This document shows, piece after piece, positions 7,291 to 13,905 of a stretch of 17,723 nucleotides of DNA; the first letter of the stretch is position 1; each line of letters starts with the position of its first letter. Made by a program: the position numbers and the translations under genes. Location: contig JACQJM010000093.1 of assembly GCA_016205045.1 (NCBI GenBank), forward strand, positions 1-17,723. Reading direction: 5' to 3'. The notes beneath the pieces were generated by a model that saw only the letters and a list, made by a program, of their open reading frames with translations, was not told where the DNA came from and searched no databases. Source of the DNA: Elusimicrobiota bacterium. GTDB lineage: Bacteria > Elusimicrobiota > Elusimicrobia > JACQJN01.

Positions 7291-8135
7291 AAAACACCGT
7301 AAAATCCGTAGCTCTTTTCGCCAACATGGCCAAACGGGAAGCGGCGCATTCGGCGCGCATGATTTCCAAGCTTCTCCATGACCGCGGGATCAAGGTGGTT
7401 TTAGGTGAGGGCAGCGCCATTGAAAAAAAACTGCAGACGGTAGATCTGGCCATCGCCGCAGGGGGTGACGGCACCATGCTGCGCACGGCGCGAATCTTGG
7501 CGCCTTTTTCCGTGCCCCTCTTGGGGGTCAATTCCGGGGGACTGGGTTTTTTGAGCGGGATCGATGCGGTTGATTTTAAAAAGCAGCTTTCCATGATTCT
7601 TCAAGGCCAGTTTGTGATGGAGGAGAGGTGGCTTTTGGAAGCAGAGGTGCTCCGAAATAACAAAAGAGTTTTTGGGCCGCAGATCGCTCTCAATGATTGC
7701 GTGATCAAGTCTTTTGATCCGCGCGCCTTCTATTTGAGGGTCAGCCTGGGGGAGAGATTCTTAACGGACTATTTCGGCGATGGTCTTATCCTCTCCACAC
7801 CCACGGGTTCCACGGCTTATGCTCTGGCGGCGGGAGGTCCGATTGTGGATCCGAGCATGGATGTGCTCCTTTTGTCTCCCATCTGCCCCCACACGTTGAC
7901 GCAAAGACCATTGGTCCTACCCGTGAAGGAGACCCTTTATATCCAGGTGGTTCAGAGAAGGCCGCGAGAAAAAGTTCAAGCCCTTGTTTCGATGGATGGT
8001 CAGACAAATTTTAATTTGCAATTGGGAGATCACTTGCGGGTGAAGAAGTACCACAAGACATTTAAGCTGGTGCTTCATCCCAAGCGATCCTATTTTGAGG
8101 TGTTGAGAAGAAAATTCAAATGGGGAGAGAGATGA
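7287..8135 (+). CDS. nadK: NAD kinase
   Basis: It phosphorylates NAD to NADP with ATP or polyphosphate in the cytosol. Counting from the alternative GTG start at 7281, GGDGT is at 61-65, the NSGGLGFL motif at 84-91, and the conserved LSTPTGSTAYALAAGGP at about 171-187 followed by SPICPHTLTQRP. The length of 282 aa is typical. Two starts are possible. ATG 7287 overlaps the comEC stop as ATGA, a common coupling arrangement. GTG 7281, two codons upstream, sits ten bases after AAGGA (7266-7270). The stop codon lies at the edge of the structured element that follows. Confidence 0.95.
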   Translation: MKNTVKSVALFANMAKREAAHSARMISKLLHDRGIKVVLGEGSAIEKKLQTVDLAIAAGGDGTMLRTARILAPFSVPLLGVNSGGLGFLSGIDAVDFKKQLSMILQGQFVMEERWLLEAEVLRNNKRVFGPQIALNDCVIKSFDPRAFYLRVSLGERFLTDYFGDGLILSTPTGSTAYALAAGGPIVDPSMDVLLLSPICPHTLTQRPLVLPVKETLYIQVVQRRPREKVQALVSMDGQTNFNLQLGDHLRVKKYHKTFKLVLHPKRSYFEVLRRKFKWGER

Positions 8136-8277
8136 TGCGTCCCAGATTCCGAAGGGTTCCGGGCCGCAGGGACGCGTCGCCATGTGCGGCGCGCTCTGGG
8201 TCTCGGGGTGACTATGAGTTAAGCGCACCCCTGCGACACAGCCCTGCTTGCCGGAACCGCTTCGACTAGGCCGCATC
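8134..8277 (+). ncRNA. Structured RNA element A, copy of the element at 17375
   Basis: This GC-rich spacer between nadK and recN folds into several perfect stems: GCGTCCC/GGGACGC (8137-8143 with 8169-8175), CGCC/GGCG (8178-8181 with 8188-8191) and GGGGTG/CACCCC (8205-8210 with 8226-8231, 15-nt loop), then TGC and further pairing of TCTC with GACA. GATGCG (8134-8139) can pair with CGCATC (8272-8277), in competition with the first stem. Bases 8176-8239 align with 17440-17504 with 48 of 64 identities and one gap (hand count). Three base pairs change in a compensatory way, which is strong evidence for selection on RNA structure. Strand and function are not established: it could be the recN leader, a small RNA or a repeated element. 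Confidence 0.6.
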
Positions 8278-8290
8278 AAGAGAGGGAAGT

Positions 8291-8297
8291 AAAGGAG
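8291..8297 (+). promoter_or_regulatory. Strong Shine-Dalgarno sequence for recN
   Basis: AAAGGAG lies nine bases before the recN ATG (8307), with a second AAGGA closer in (8299-8303). It is the clearest ribosome binding site in the window, in contrast to dnaX, cbs, comEC, gltX and the last gene, where none is visible. Confidence 0.75.
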
Positions 8298-8306
8298 CAA
8301 GGAAGT

Positions 8307-9971
8307 ATGCTAAGAAAATTAACGGTTAAAAATTTCGCGATTGTAGAGGAGGTGAGCTTCGAGGTCAAGGAGGGGTTGGTGGTGTTTACGGGTGAAACCG
8401 GCGCCGGCAAGTCTATTTTGATCGAGGCTTTGGGATTTTTGTTGGGAGCGCGGGCTCATCTGGACTGGATTCGGACCGGGGCGCAACGCTGTGAGGTGGA
8501 AGCGGCTTTCGATTTGAAGGATTTTCCGGCGGAAATGAGGAAGAGCCTGGGTCTGAAGATGGAAACGGTCCGCCTGCGGCGGGAACTGGATATGTCCGGC
8601 AAGAGCCGGGCGTTCTTGGAGGGACAGGCCGTGCCCCTGTCCGTGCTTTCACACTGGGGAGACTCTGTGCTGGATTTCCATGGACAGCACGAACACCAAA
8701 CGTTGCTGAAGCCTTCCATGCAGATGGAACATCTGGATCAATTCGCGGGAGTGGGAGCTTTGAGGCAAAAGATTAATACGGCTTATGAGGAATGGAATCG
8801 TCTGAAGATTCAGCAACAATCCATACAGCTTTCAGAGGAAGAGAAGTCCCGGCGCATAGAAATGTACTGCTTCCAGATTCAGGAGATCGATGAAGCCTCT
8901 TTGAGCGCAGGAGAAGAAGAGGAGATGGAGATCCTCTTGCCCAGACTCAAGAATGCCGAAAAAATAAAACGGCTGACCTCTTCCGCGATGGGAGCTCTTT
9001 ATGAGGAGGAGATCTCGGTTCAGGGAGGTCTTCTCAAGGCGCAGCGTTCCACGGAAGAGTTGGCCAAACTCGATGGCTCCGTGGCGGAGCCTCACCAGCT
9101 CATCGGCCAGGCTTTGACCTACGTGGAAGAGGCGGTGAACCGGCTCAGGCTTTATGGAGAGCAGGTGGATGTGGAACCTGAAAAGCTCGATGAGGTTTTT
9201 GCTCGACAAGAAAAGCTCGCTCGCCTCAAAAAGAAATATGGCTCCACGGTAGATTCGATTTTAAGTTATCGGGAGAGGATCGCGGAGGAGCTCAGCGCGC
9301 TGGAGAATGCCGAGCAACGCGCGGAAGCCCTGCAATCCCGTTTGGAAAAGACGCGCCGCCAACTTTCCCGCTACTGCGAAGAAATTCATTTGGAACGGCT
9401 TCGGGCTGCCCAAAAGCTTTCTCAGAAAATCATCCAGGAACTTCGAGAGCTGGGAATGCCCTCGGTTCGTTTCTCCATCTCGGTGGACATGGAGGAAGAA
9501 CACTTCTCTCCTACGGGGGCAGACCAAGTTGAGTTCATGTTGTCCCCCAATGTGGGGGAACCTCTAAAATCCCTGCGCTCCATTGCCAGCGGCGGAGAGA
9601 TCTCCCGCGTGATGCTGGGACTCAAGACGGTTTTTGCTCAAGAGGATAAGGTTCCGGTGCTTGTGTTTGATGAGATCGATACGGGGGTGGGAGGCGTGAT
9701 CGCCCGCGCGGTGGGGGAGAAATTGTTTACCCTCTCTCGTTCCCACCAGGTGTTGTGCGTCACCCATTTGCCCCAGATCGCGTGTTTCGGTTCTCAGCAT
9801 TTTAGGGTGGCGAAAATGTCTTCGGACAGCACCACCACGGTTCACGTGGAGAATTTGGACAGAGAGTCCCGCTTAGAGGAGATCGCTCGCATGCTGGGGG
9901 GAAATCGCCAAATCACGCAAGTCGCCCGAAGCCATGCCAGGGAGCTTCTAGAAAAAACATCGAGAAGTTAA
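8307..9971 (+). CDS. recN: DNA repair protein RecN (SMC-like ATPase)
   Basis: RecN is a cytosolic SMC-family ATPase that acts at double-strand breaks. The N-terminal half-domain begins MLRKLTVKNFAIVEEVSFEV, with Walker A GETGAGKS at 29-36. A long helical coiled-coil region fills about 150-380, rich in E, K, L and R. The C-terminal half-domain holds the ABC signature ASGGEISR (near 427-434), Walker B VLVFDEIDTGVGG (near 451-463) and the switch region CVTHLPQIA. The 554 aa length fits the family (about 550-570). The start is fixed by a strong Shine-Dalgarno. The gene is preceded by structured RNA element A, so its leader may be regulated. The nadK-recN order is common in bacteria. Confidence 0.96.
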   Translation: MLRKLTVKNFAIVEEVSFEVKEGLVVFTGETGAGKSILIEALGFLLGARAHLDWIRTGAQRCEVEAAFDLKDFPAEMRKSLGLKMETVRLRRELDMSGKSRAFLEGQAVPLSVLSHWGDSVLDFHGQHEHQTLLKPSMQMEHLDQFAGVGALRQKINTAYEEWNRLKIQQQSIQLSEEEKSRRIEMYCFQIQEIDEASLSAGEEEEMEILLPRLKNAEKIKRLTSSAMGALYEEEISVQGGLLKAQRSTEELAKLDGSVAEPHQLIGQALTYVEEAVNRLRLYGEQVDVEPEKLDEVFARQEKLARLKKKYGSTVDSILSYRERIAEELSALENAEQRAEALQSRLEKTRRQLSRYCEEIHLERLRAAQKLSQKIIQELRELGMPSVRFSISVDMEEEHFSPTGADQVEFMLSPNVGEPLKSLRSIASGGEISRVMLGLKTVFAQEDKVPVLVFDEIDTGVGGVIARAVGEKLFTLSRSHQVLCVTHLPQIACFGSQHFRVAKMSSDSTTTVHVENLDRESRLEEIARMLGGNRQITQVARSHARELLEKTSRS

Positions 9972-9988
9972 ACAAGATTAAATCCCAA

Positions 9989-10042
9989 CTTGGCGTCGGA
10001 CCCTAAAGACCTTGGCACCGACACTCCCCAATCTTAATTGGG
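9989..10042 (+). promoter_or_regulatory. Possible hairpin leader of gltX
   Basis: CTTGGC occurs twice (9989-9994 and 10011-10016) in an imperfect direct repeat. GTCGG (9995-9999) can pair with CCGAC (10018-10022), and CCCAAT-CTTA-ATTGGG (10027-10042) is a 6-bp hairpin. No T-run follows, so it is not a clear terminator. It may be a short structured leader or a remnant of a repeat. Confidence 0.3.
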
Positions 10043-10061
10043 TCCCGCAGACTTAGAACTT

Positions 10062-11561
10062 ATGGTAAGAGTCCGCTTCGCTCCCTCTCCCACCGGCTAT
10101 CTCCACATCGGGGGTGCTCGCACCGCCCTCTTCAACTGGCTCTTTGCCCGCAAGAACAAGGGCACTTTCGTCCTGCGTATCGAGGACACGGATGAGGTGC
10201 GCTCCACTAAAGATTCCGTCCAGGCGATCCTGGACAGCCTGACCTGGATGGGGCTGGATTGGGATGAGGGACCAAAGATGAATTTGTCATCTCGTGAGCC
10301 GTTGGACGTTAGTCGTGGGCAGGGCCCGCATGCCCCATATTTTCAAGCGAAACGGGCGGAAATGGGCATGTACCAACCGTTTGTTGAGAAGCTAATGAAA
10401 GTTGGGCAGGCCTACCACTGCTTCTGCTCACCCGAAGAGCTGGAGGAGATGCGCAAAAAGGCCCACCTCGAGAAACGGCCTCCGCGATATGACGGCCGCT
10501 GCCGTAAACTCTCAGAAAAACAGAAAAAAGATTTCGAGGCTCAAGGGCGCAAGCCCGTGGTGCGGTTTGTCATGCCTGAGGAAGGTGTCACCGAGTTTGA
10601 GGATCTGGTTCACAGCAAGGTCTGCTTCGAGAATAAACTTTTGTATGACTTCATCCTGGTAAAAGCCTCCGGATTTCCCACGTACAATTTCGCTTGCGTG
10701 GTGGACGATGCGACCATGGACGTCACCCATGTCATCCGTGGCGATGATCATATCTCTAATACGCCCCTCCAGGTTCAGCTTTATCAAGCGTTGGGGTTCG
10801 GCGATAAATTGCCTAAGTTCGCGCACCTTTCCATGATTCTTGGGCCGGACGGCGCTCGTCTTTCCAAGCGTCATGGGGCCACGAGCACTCTGGAGTATCG
10901 GGATCAGGGCTATCTCCCGGAGGCGCTGAGGAATTACCTGGCCCTTCTGGGCTGGTCCACCTCCGACAGCCAGCAGATTTTCGAATGGAAAGAGCTTCAG
11001 GAAAAATTTGATCTCTCGGGCTGCCAAAAAAACCCTGCCACGTTCGATCCTGCCAAGCTTCTCTGGATGAATGGGGAATATCTCAGGAAGCTCAATCCAG
11101 AGGAACTTCTCTCGCGAGCCAAGCCTTTTCTTGAACCTCAGCCCTGGTTTCAGACACGATCCGATGGAGAAGTCTTGAAGGCGGTCACCCTGGAGAGAGA
11201 AAAATACAAGCTTCTCTCGGAAGTGCCGCACCTCGTGGATTTTTTCTTTAAGGAAGTGGAGTACGATCCCGAGGCGGTTCAGAAAGTGCTCCAAGCCCCC
11301 GGAGCTTCCGATGTGCTTGGGAACCTAAAGTTGGATCTCCAGGGGGCTGAGAGTTTTTCAGAGAAGTACCTGGAGGACCGCATCCGCACCTTCTGTAAAG
11401 CCAAAGGATACAAGACGGGCCAGGTATTTCACCCCATCCGCGTGGCGGTCTCGGGACGAACCCAGGGTCCCAGCCTGTTCGCCATGATGGAAGTGATGGG
11501 CAAAGAAAAAGTTCTCTCGCGTATCGACTCCGCGTTGAATCTAATCGCGCAACATTCATGA
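10062..11561 (+). CDS. gltX: Glutamyl-tRNA synthetase
   Basis: A class I aminoacyl-tRNA synthetase that charges tRNA-Glu (and tRNA-Gln if the enzyme is non-discriminating) in the cytosol. I start it at ATG 10062 because MVRVRFAPSPTGYLHIGG is the normal family N-terminus; an upstream TTG at 10038 would add eight unrelated residues. HIGG (15-18) is the HIGH motif, and LSKRHG (about 266-271) is the KMSKS equivalent. C120-x-C122 and C147 in YDGRC match the zinc-binding knuckle of many GluRS. The C-terminal part ends with VAVSGRTQGPSLFAMMEVMG, typical of the anticodon-binding region. The length is 499 aa. Compared with the common DEGP..GGPYGPY spacing there are about 13 extra residues at 72-87. 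No clear Shine-Dalgarno sequence. Confidence 0.95.
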   Translation: MVRVRFAPSPTGYLHIGGARTALFNWLFARKNKGTFVLRIEDTDEVRSTKDSVQAILDSLTWMGLDWDEGPKMNLSSREPLDVSRGQGPHAPYFQAKRAEMGMYQPFVEKLMKVGQAYHCFCSPEELEEMRKKAHLEKRPPRYDGRCRKLSEKQKKDFEAQGRKPVVRFVMPEEGVTEFEDLVHSKVCFENKLLYDFILVKASGFPTYNFACVVDDATMDVTHVIRGDDHISNTPLQVQLYQALGFGDKLPKFAHLSMILGPDGARLSKRHGATSTLEYRDQGYLPEALRNYLALLGWSTSDSQQIFEWKELQEKFDLSGCQKNPATFDPAKLLWMNGEYLRKLNPEELLSRAKPFLEPQPWFQTRSDGEVLKAVTLEREKYKLLSEVPHLVDFFFKEVEYDPEAVQKVLQAPGASDVLGNLKLDLQGAESFSEKYLEDRIRTFCKAKGYKTGQVFHPIRVAVSGRTQGPSLFAMMEVMGKEKVLSRIDSALNLIAQHS

Positions 11562-11620
11562 CTAGAAGATTTTGAAGATAAGAGATTAGGCGGACCGTTT
11601 TATGAATCACGGCGAGTCCT

Positions 11621-12343
11621 ATGGGAACGGATAAAAAAAACCAACCCATAACGTTTCACTACTCTTTCACGTTTGAAGATAAGACGCAGGCAACATTTGA
11701 GATCCGTCTCGACTCTCAGACGCTGGATATGATCCCATTTTCGCCGGCTCCCCTGCCTGAATGGACCCGCCTTGAGTACGCCGCCTGCGATCATTGTCCT
11801 CTGAAGGGGGAAGAGCGGTGCCCTGTGGCGGTTAACTTAGCGGAGGCGGTAGAGGTTTTTAAGAATATCGCTTCGGTTCGCCGGGTAACCACGGAAGTCC
11901 GAACTTTGGAGAGGCGAATCGCGAAGGAGGGATCGGCCCAGGATGGACTCTCCTCGCTTTTTGGTCTGTGCATCGCTGCCAGCCGGTGTCCCATCATGGA
12001 GAAGCTCAAGCCCATGGCCCGGTTTCATCTTCCCTTCGCCAATGTGGATGAGACGGTCTACCGGGTAGTTTCCATGTATCTCACGGCGCAGTACTTTAGA
12101 ATGAAGAAAGGGCTCAAGGCCGATTGGGATCTTCAGGAACTTAAAACGCTTTACGAAGATATTCAGAAAGTGAATTTAGGTCTTTCCAAAAGGCTGCTGA
12201 AAGCCGCGGAAAAAGACGCCACATTGAATGCCCTTATTCGTTTGGATGCACTTGCGGTGTATATTCACAGTCCTTTGTTTCAGAAAATAAAAGGTCTAGA
12301 GAATTTATTTGCATCCTACTTGGAAAACGGAACCAGTCCTTAG
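11621..12343 (+). CDS. Conserved hypothetical protein with CxxC-type cysteines (DUF6901-like)
   Basis: A soluble protein of 240 aa with no signal peptide or membrane segment. Residues 1-40 look like a beta-rich sheet (HYSFTF.. ATFEIRLDSQTLDMI). A cysteine cluster follows, C56-x2-C59-x7-C67-P, then C117 and C123-P, and a mostly helical C-terminal half containing MARFHLPFANVDETVYRVVSMYLTAQYF. From memory this pattern resembles the uncharacterised family DUF6901, at moderate confidence; no function is known to me. The cysteines could bind zinc or an iron-sulfur cluster. The gene starts 59 bp after gltX on the same strand, with only a weak GGCGAG near the start, and converges with the NRAMP-like gene. 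Confidence 0.8.
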   Translation: MGTDKKNQPITFHYSFTFEDKTQATFEIRLDSQTLDMIPFSPAPLPEWTRLEYAACDHCPLKGEERCPVAVNLAEAVEVFKNIASVRRVTTEVRTLERRIAKEGSAQDGLSSLFGLCIAASRCPIMEKLKPMARFHLPFANVDETVYRVVSMYLTAQYFRMKKGLKADWDLQELKTLYEDIQKVNLGLSKRLLKAAEKDATLNALIRLDALAVYIHSPLFQKIKGLENLFASYLENGTSP

Positions 12344-12434
12344 GCTTGACATCATTTCTATCAACTGAATTCTCCGGAGAGAAAGGTCCAGGGAAGGGTA
12401 GTTCTCACCAAGTAGTTTTTGGGGTCACTTTAGT

Positions 12435-13688
12435 TTACCCTAACAGAAGGGCTCCCACCATGGTCAACGAGAGGATAGAAACTAATCCTATCACCAGCCA
12501 GGAGACACATTGGAAGAGCTTGGAGTTGGCGAGGTTTCCCATGATTTCTTGCCGGTTGCTTAATTGAAGACAGAACACAAGAATCACAGGGATGAGGAGC
12601 CCGTTGAGTACTTGAGACCAGTACATGGCCCGGATAAGTTGGAAGCCAGGCCAGAGCACCACCAAAGCTCCCGCTCCAATCAGGATGGTGTAGAGGGAAT
12701 AAAATTGCGGGGCCTCCTCAAAAGAAAGATCCAGTCCCGTTTGCCAACCCAACCCTTCACAAACGGAATAAGCGGTGGAAAGCGGGAGAATGGAAGCCGC
12801 GAATAATGAAGCGTTGAGAAGACCGATGGCAAACAGCAGGGAGCAGTATTTTCCGGCCAAGGGTTTTAGGGCGAGGGCGGCCTCTTGGGCTGTCTGCACA
12901 AGAATTTTATTGGGGTGCAGGGTCACGGCACAGGTGACGATGATAAAAAATACAACTATCATGACCGTGATACAACCGATGATGGTATCCAATCGCACGT
13001 GCTTATACTCCTTGATCCCCAATCCCTTATCCGCCACCAAGGACTGCTGGAAGAACTGCATCCAAGGCGCAATGGTGGATCCGACCATACCCACCAGCAT
13101 GACCATGTACTCCTTGTTCCATTCCAGGTGAGGAGTGACCGTCGCCCTGGCGACTTCCTTCCAATTGGGAGAAGCGAAATATCCAGAGGCCAAATAAGTG
13201 ATGTAAAAAAGGCAGGCGGCTAAAAAAACCTTCTCCACGCTTTTATAATTCCCCTGGGTGGCCAGCCACCACACAAAAATCCCGGCGAGGGGAACGCTCA
13301 CAATTTTGGGAATGCCGAATAGTTCAGCCCCCGCGGCCACCCCAGAGAATTCAGCGGCCACGTTGGCAAAGTTGATGGGAATAAGCGCCAGCATCACATA
13401 GAATGTGATTTTAAGCCCGTAATTCTCGCGAAGGAGATCGGCCAGACCTTTGCCCGTGGCGACTCCCAACCGCGCGGACATGAGCTGGACCATGATCAGC
13501 GCCGCCGTGATGGGGATCAGTGTCCAGAGAAGAGAAAGACCAAAATGAGCTCCCGCAAGAGTGTAGGTGGTGATCCCGCCGGCGTCATTGTCTACGTTGG
13601 CGGTGATGATGCCCGGCCCCATGATGCTCACGAAGAGCAAAAGGTTGCGCCAGGGGCCACGCCCTTTGACGATATCGCCGAGTTTCAT
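12435..13688 (-). CDS. NRAMP-fold divalent metal transporter with altered metal-site motifs
   Basis: A LeuT-fold inner-membrane permease of the SLC11/NRAMP superfamily, 417 aa with about 11 hydrophobic segments. TM1 reads GPGIITANV then D33-N-D35-A-G-G; by spacing to the following AG, the classical DPGN becomes D35-A-G-G38. TM6 reads VGSTIAPW, so the classical MPH is A207-P-W209. The metal-contacting Asn and Met of Mn/Fe transporters are thus missing. Such losses are known in NRAMP-related magnesium transporters (NRMT) and, for the Met, in plant aluminium transporter Nrat1. The upstream gene on the same strand encodes an MgtE-like cytosolic sensor. I infer a Mg2+ or other hard-cation substrate rather than Mn/Fe. 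GTGAGGG abuts the ATG and AGAGGA lies nine bases upstream. Confidence 0.88.
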   Translation of the reverse strand: MKLGDIVKGRGPWRNLLLFVSIMGPGIITANVDNDAGGITTYTLAGAHFGLSLLWTLIPITAALIMVQLMSARLGVATGKGLADLLRENYGLKITFYVMLALIPINFANVAAEFSGVAAGAELFGIPKIVSVPLAGIFVWWLATQGNYKSVEKVFLAACLFYITYLASGYFASPNWKEVARATVTPHLEWNKEYMVMLVGMVGSTIAPWMQFFQQSLVADKGLGIKEYKHVRLDTIIGCITVMIVVFFIIVTCAVTLHPNKILVQTAQEAALALKPLAGKYCSLLFAIGLLNASLFAASILPLSTAYSVCEGLGWQTGLDLSFEEAPQFYSLYTILIGAGALVVLWPGFQLIRAMYWSQVLNGLLIPVILVFCLQLSNRQEIMGNLANSKLFQCVSWLVIGLVSILSLTMVGALLLG

Positions 13689-13793
13689 CCCTCACTTTCC
13701 TCTCGTCCTAAGTCCATGGAATCCGCAAGTGATCTTTCTTGCATCTTTTCTAGCTCCCTGACACAGGAATATTACCTAACCACCCTTGGAAGG

Positions 13794-13885
13794 GGCAACG
13801 CAGGACACCCCCACCACCAAAAAGAAACCAACGCTTCTCACGTTTCCCCATATCCACATAACCCTATCCCTATTGTTGCGTTGCC
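13794..13885 (-). promoter_or_regulatory. Inverted repeat in the spacer before the NRAMP-like gene
   Basis: GGCAACGCA (13794-13802) and TGCGTTGCC (13877-13885) are a perfect 9-bp inverted repeat enclosing about 74 nt. It lies in the 217-bp spacer (13689-13905) between the sensor gene and the transporter gene. On the minus strand it would form a stem in the transporter leader. I could not match it to the M-box or yybP-ykoY metal riboswitches. The rest of the spacer shows nothing I can name. Confidence 0.4.
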
Positions 13886-13905
13886 TACGAGAGGTAAGTG
13901 AGGGA

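Noticed and set aside
9972..10061. T-box leader before gltX, because of TTGGCACCG
   Set aside because: The spacer is only about 90 nt, too short for a T-box with a specifier stem. The AGGGTGG.ACCGCG core is not matched, and no terminator T-run follows.
12344..12434. Bidirectional terminator between the converging genes
   Set aside because: Only weak short stems (TTCTC-CGGA-GAGAA and CCAA/TTGG) are present, without a proper hairpin plus T-run.
12346..13223. Forward open frames opposite the NRAMP-like gene
   Set aside because: They are antisense shadows of a clear membrane-protein gene and have no recognisable domains or ribosome sites.
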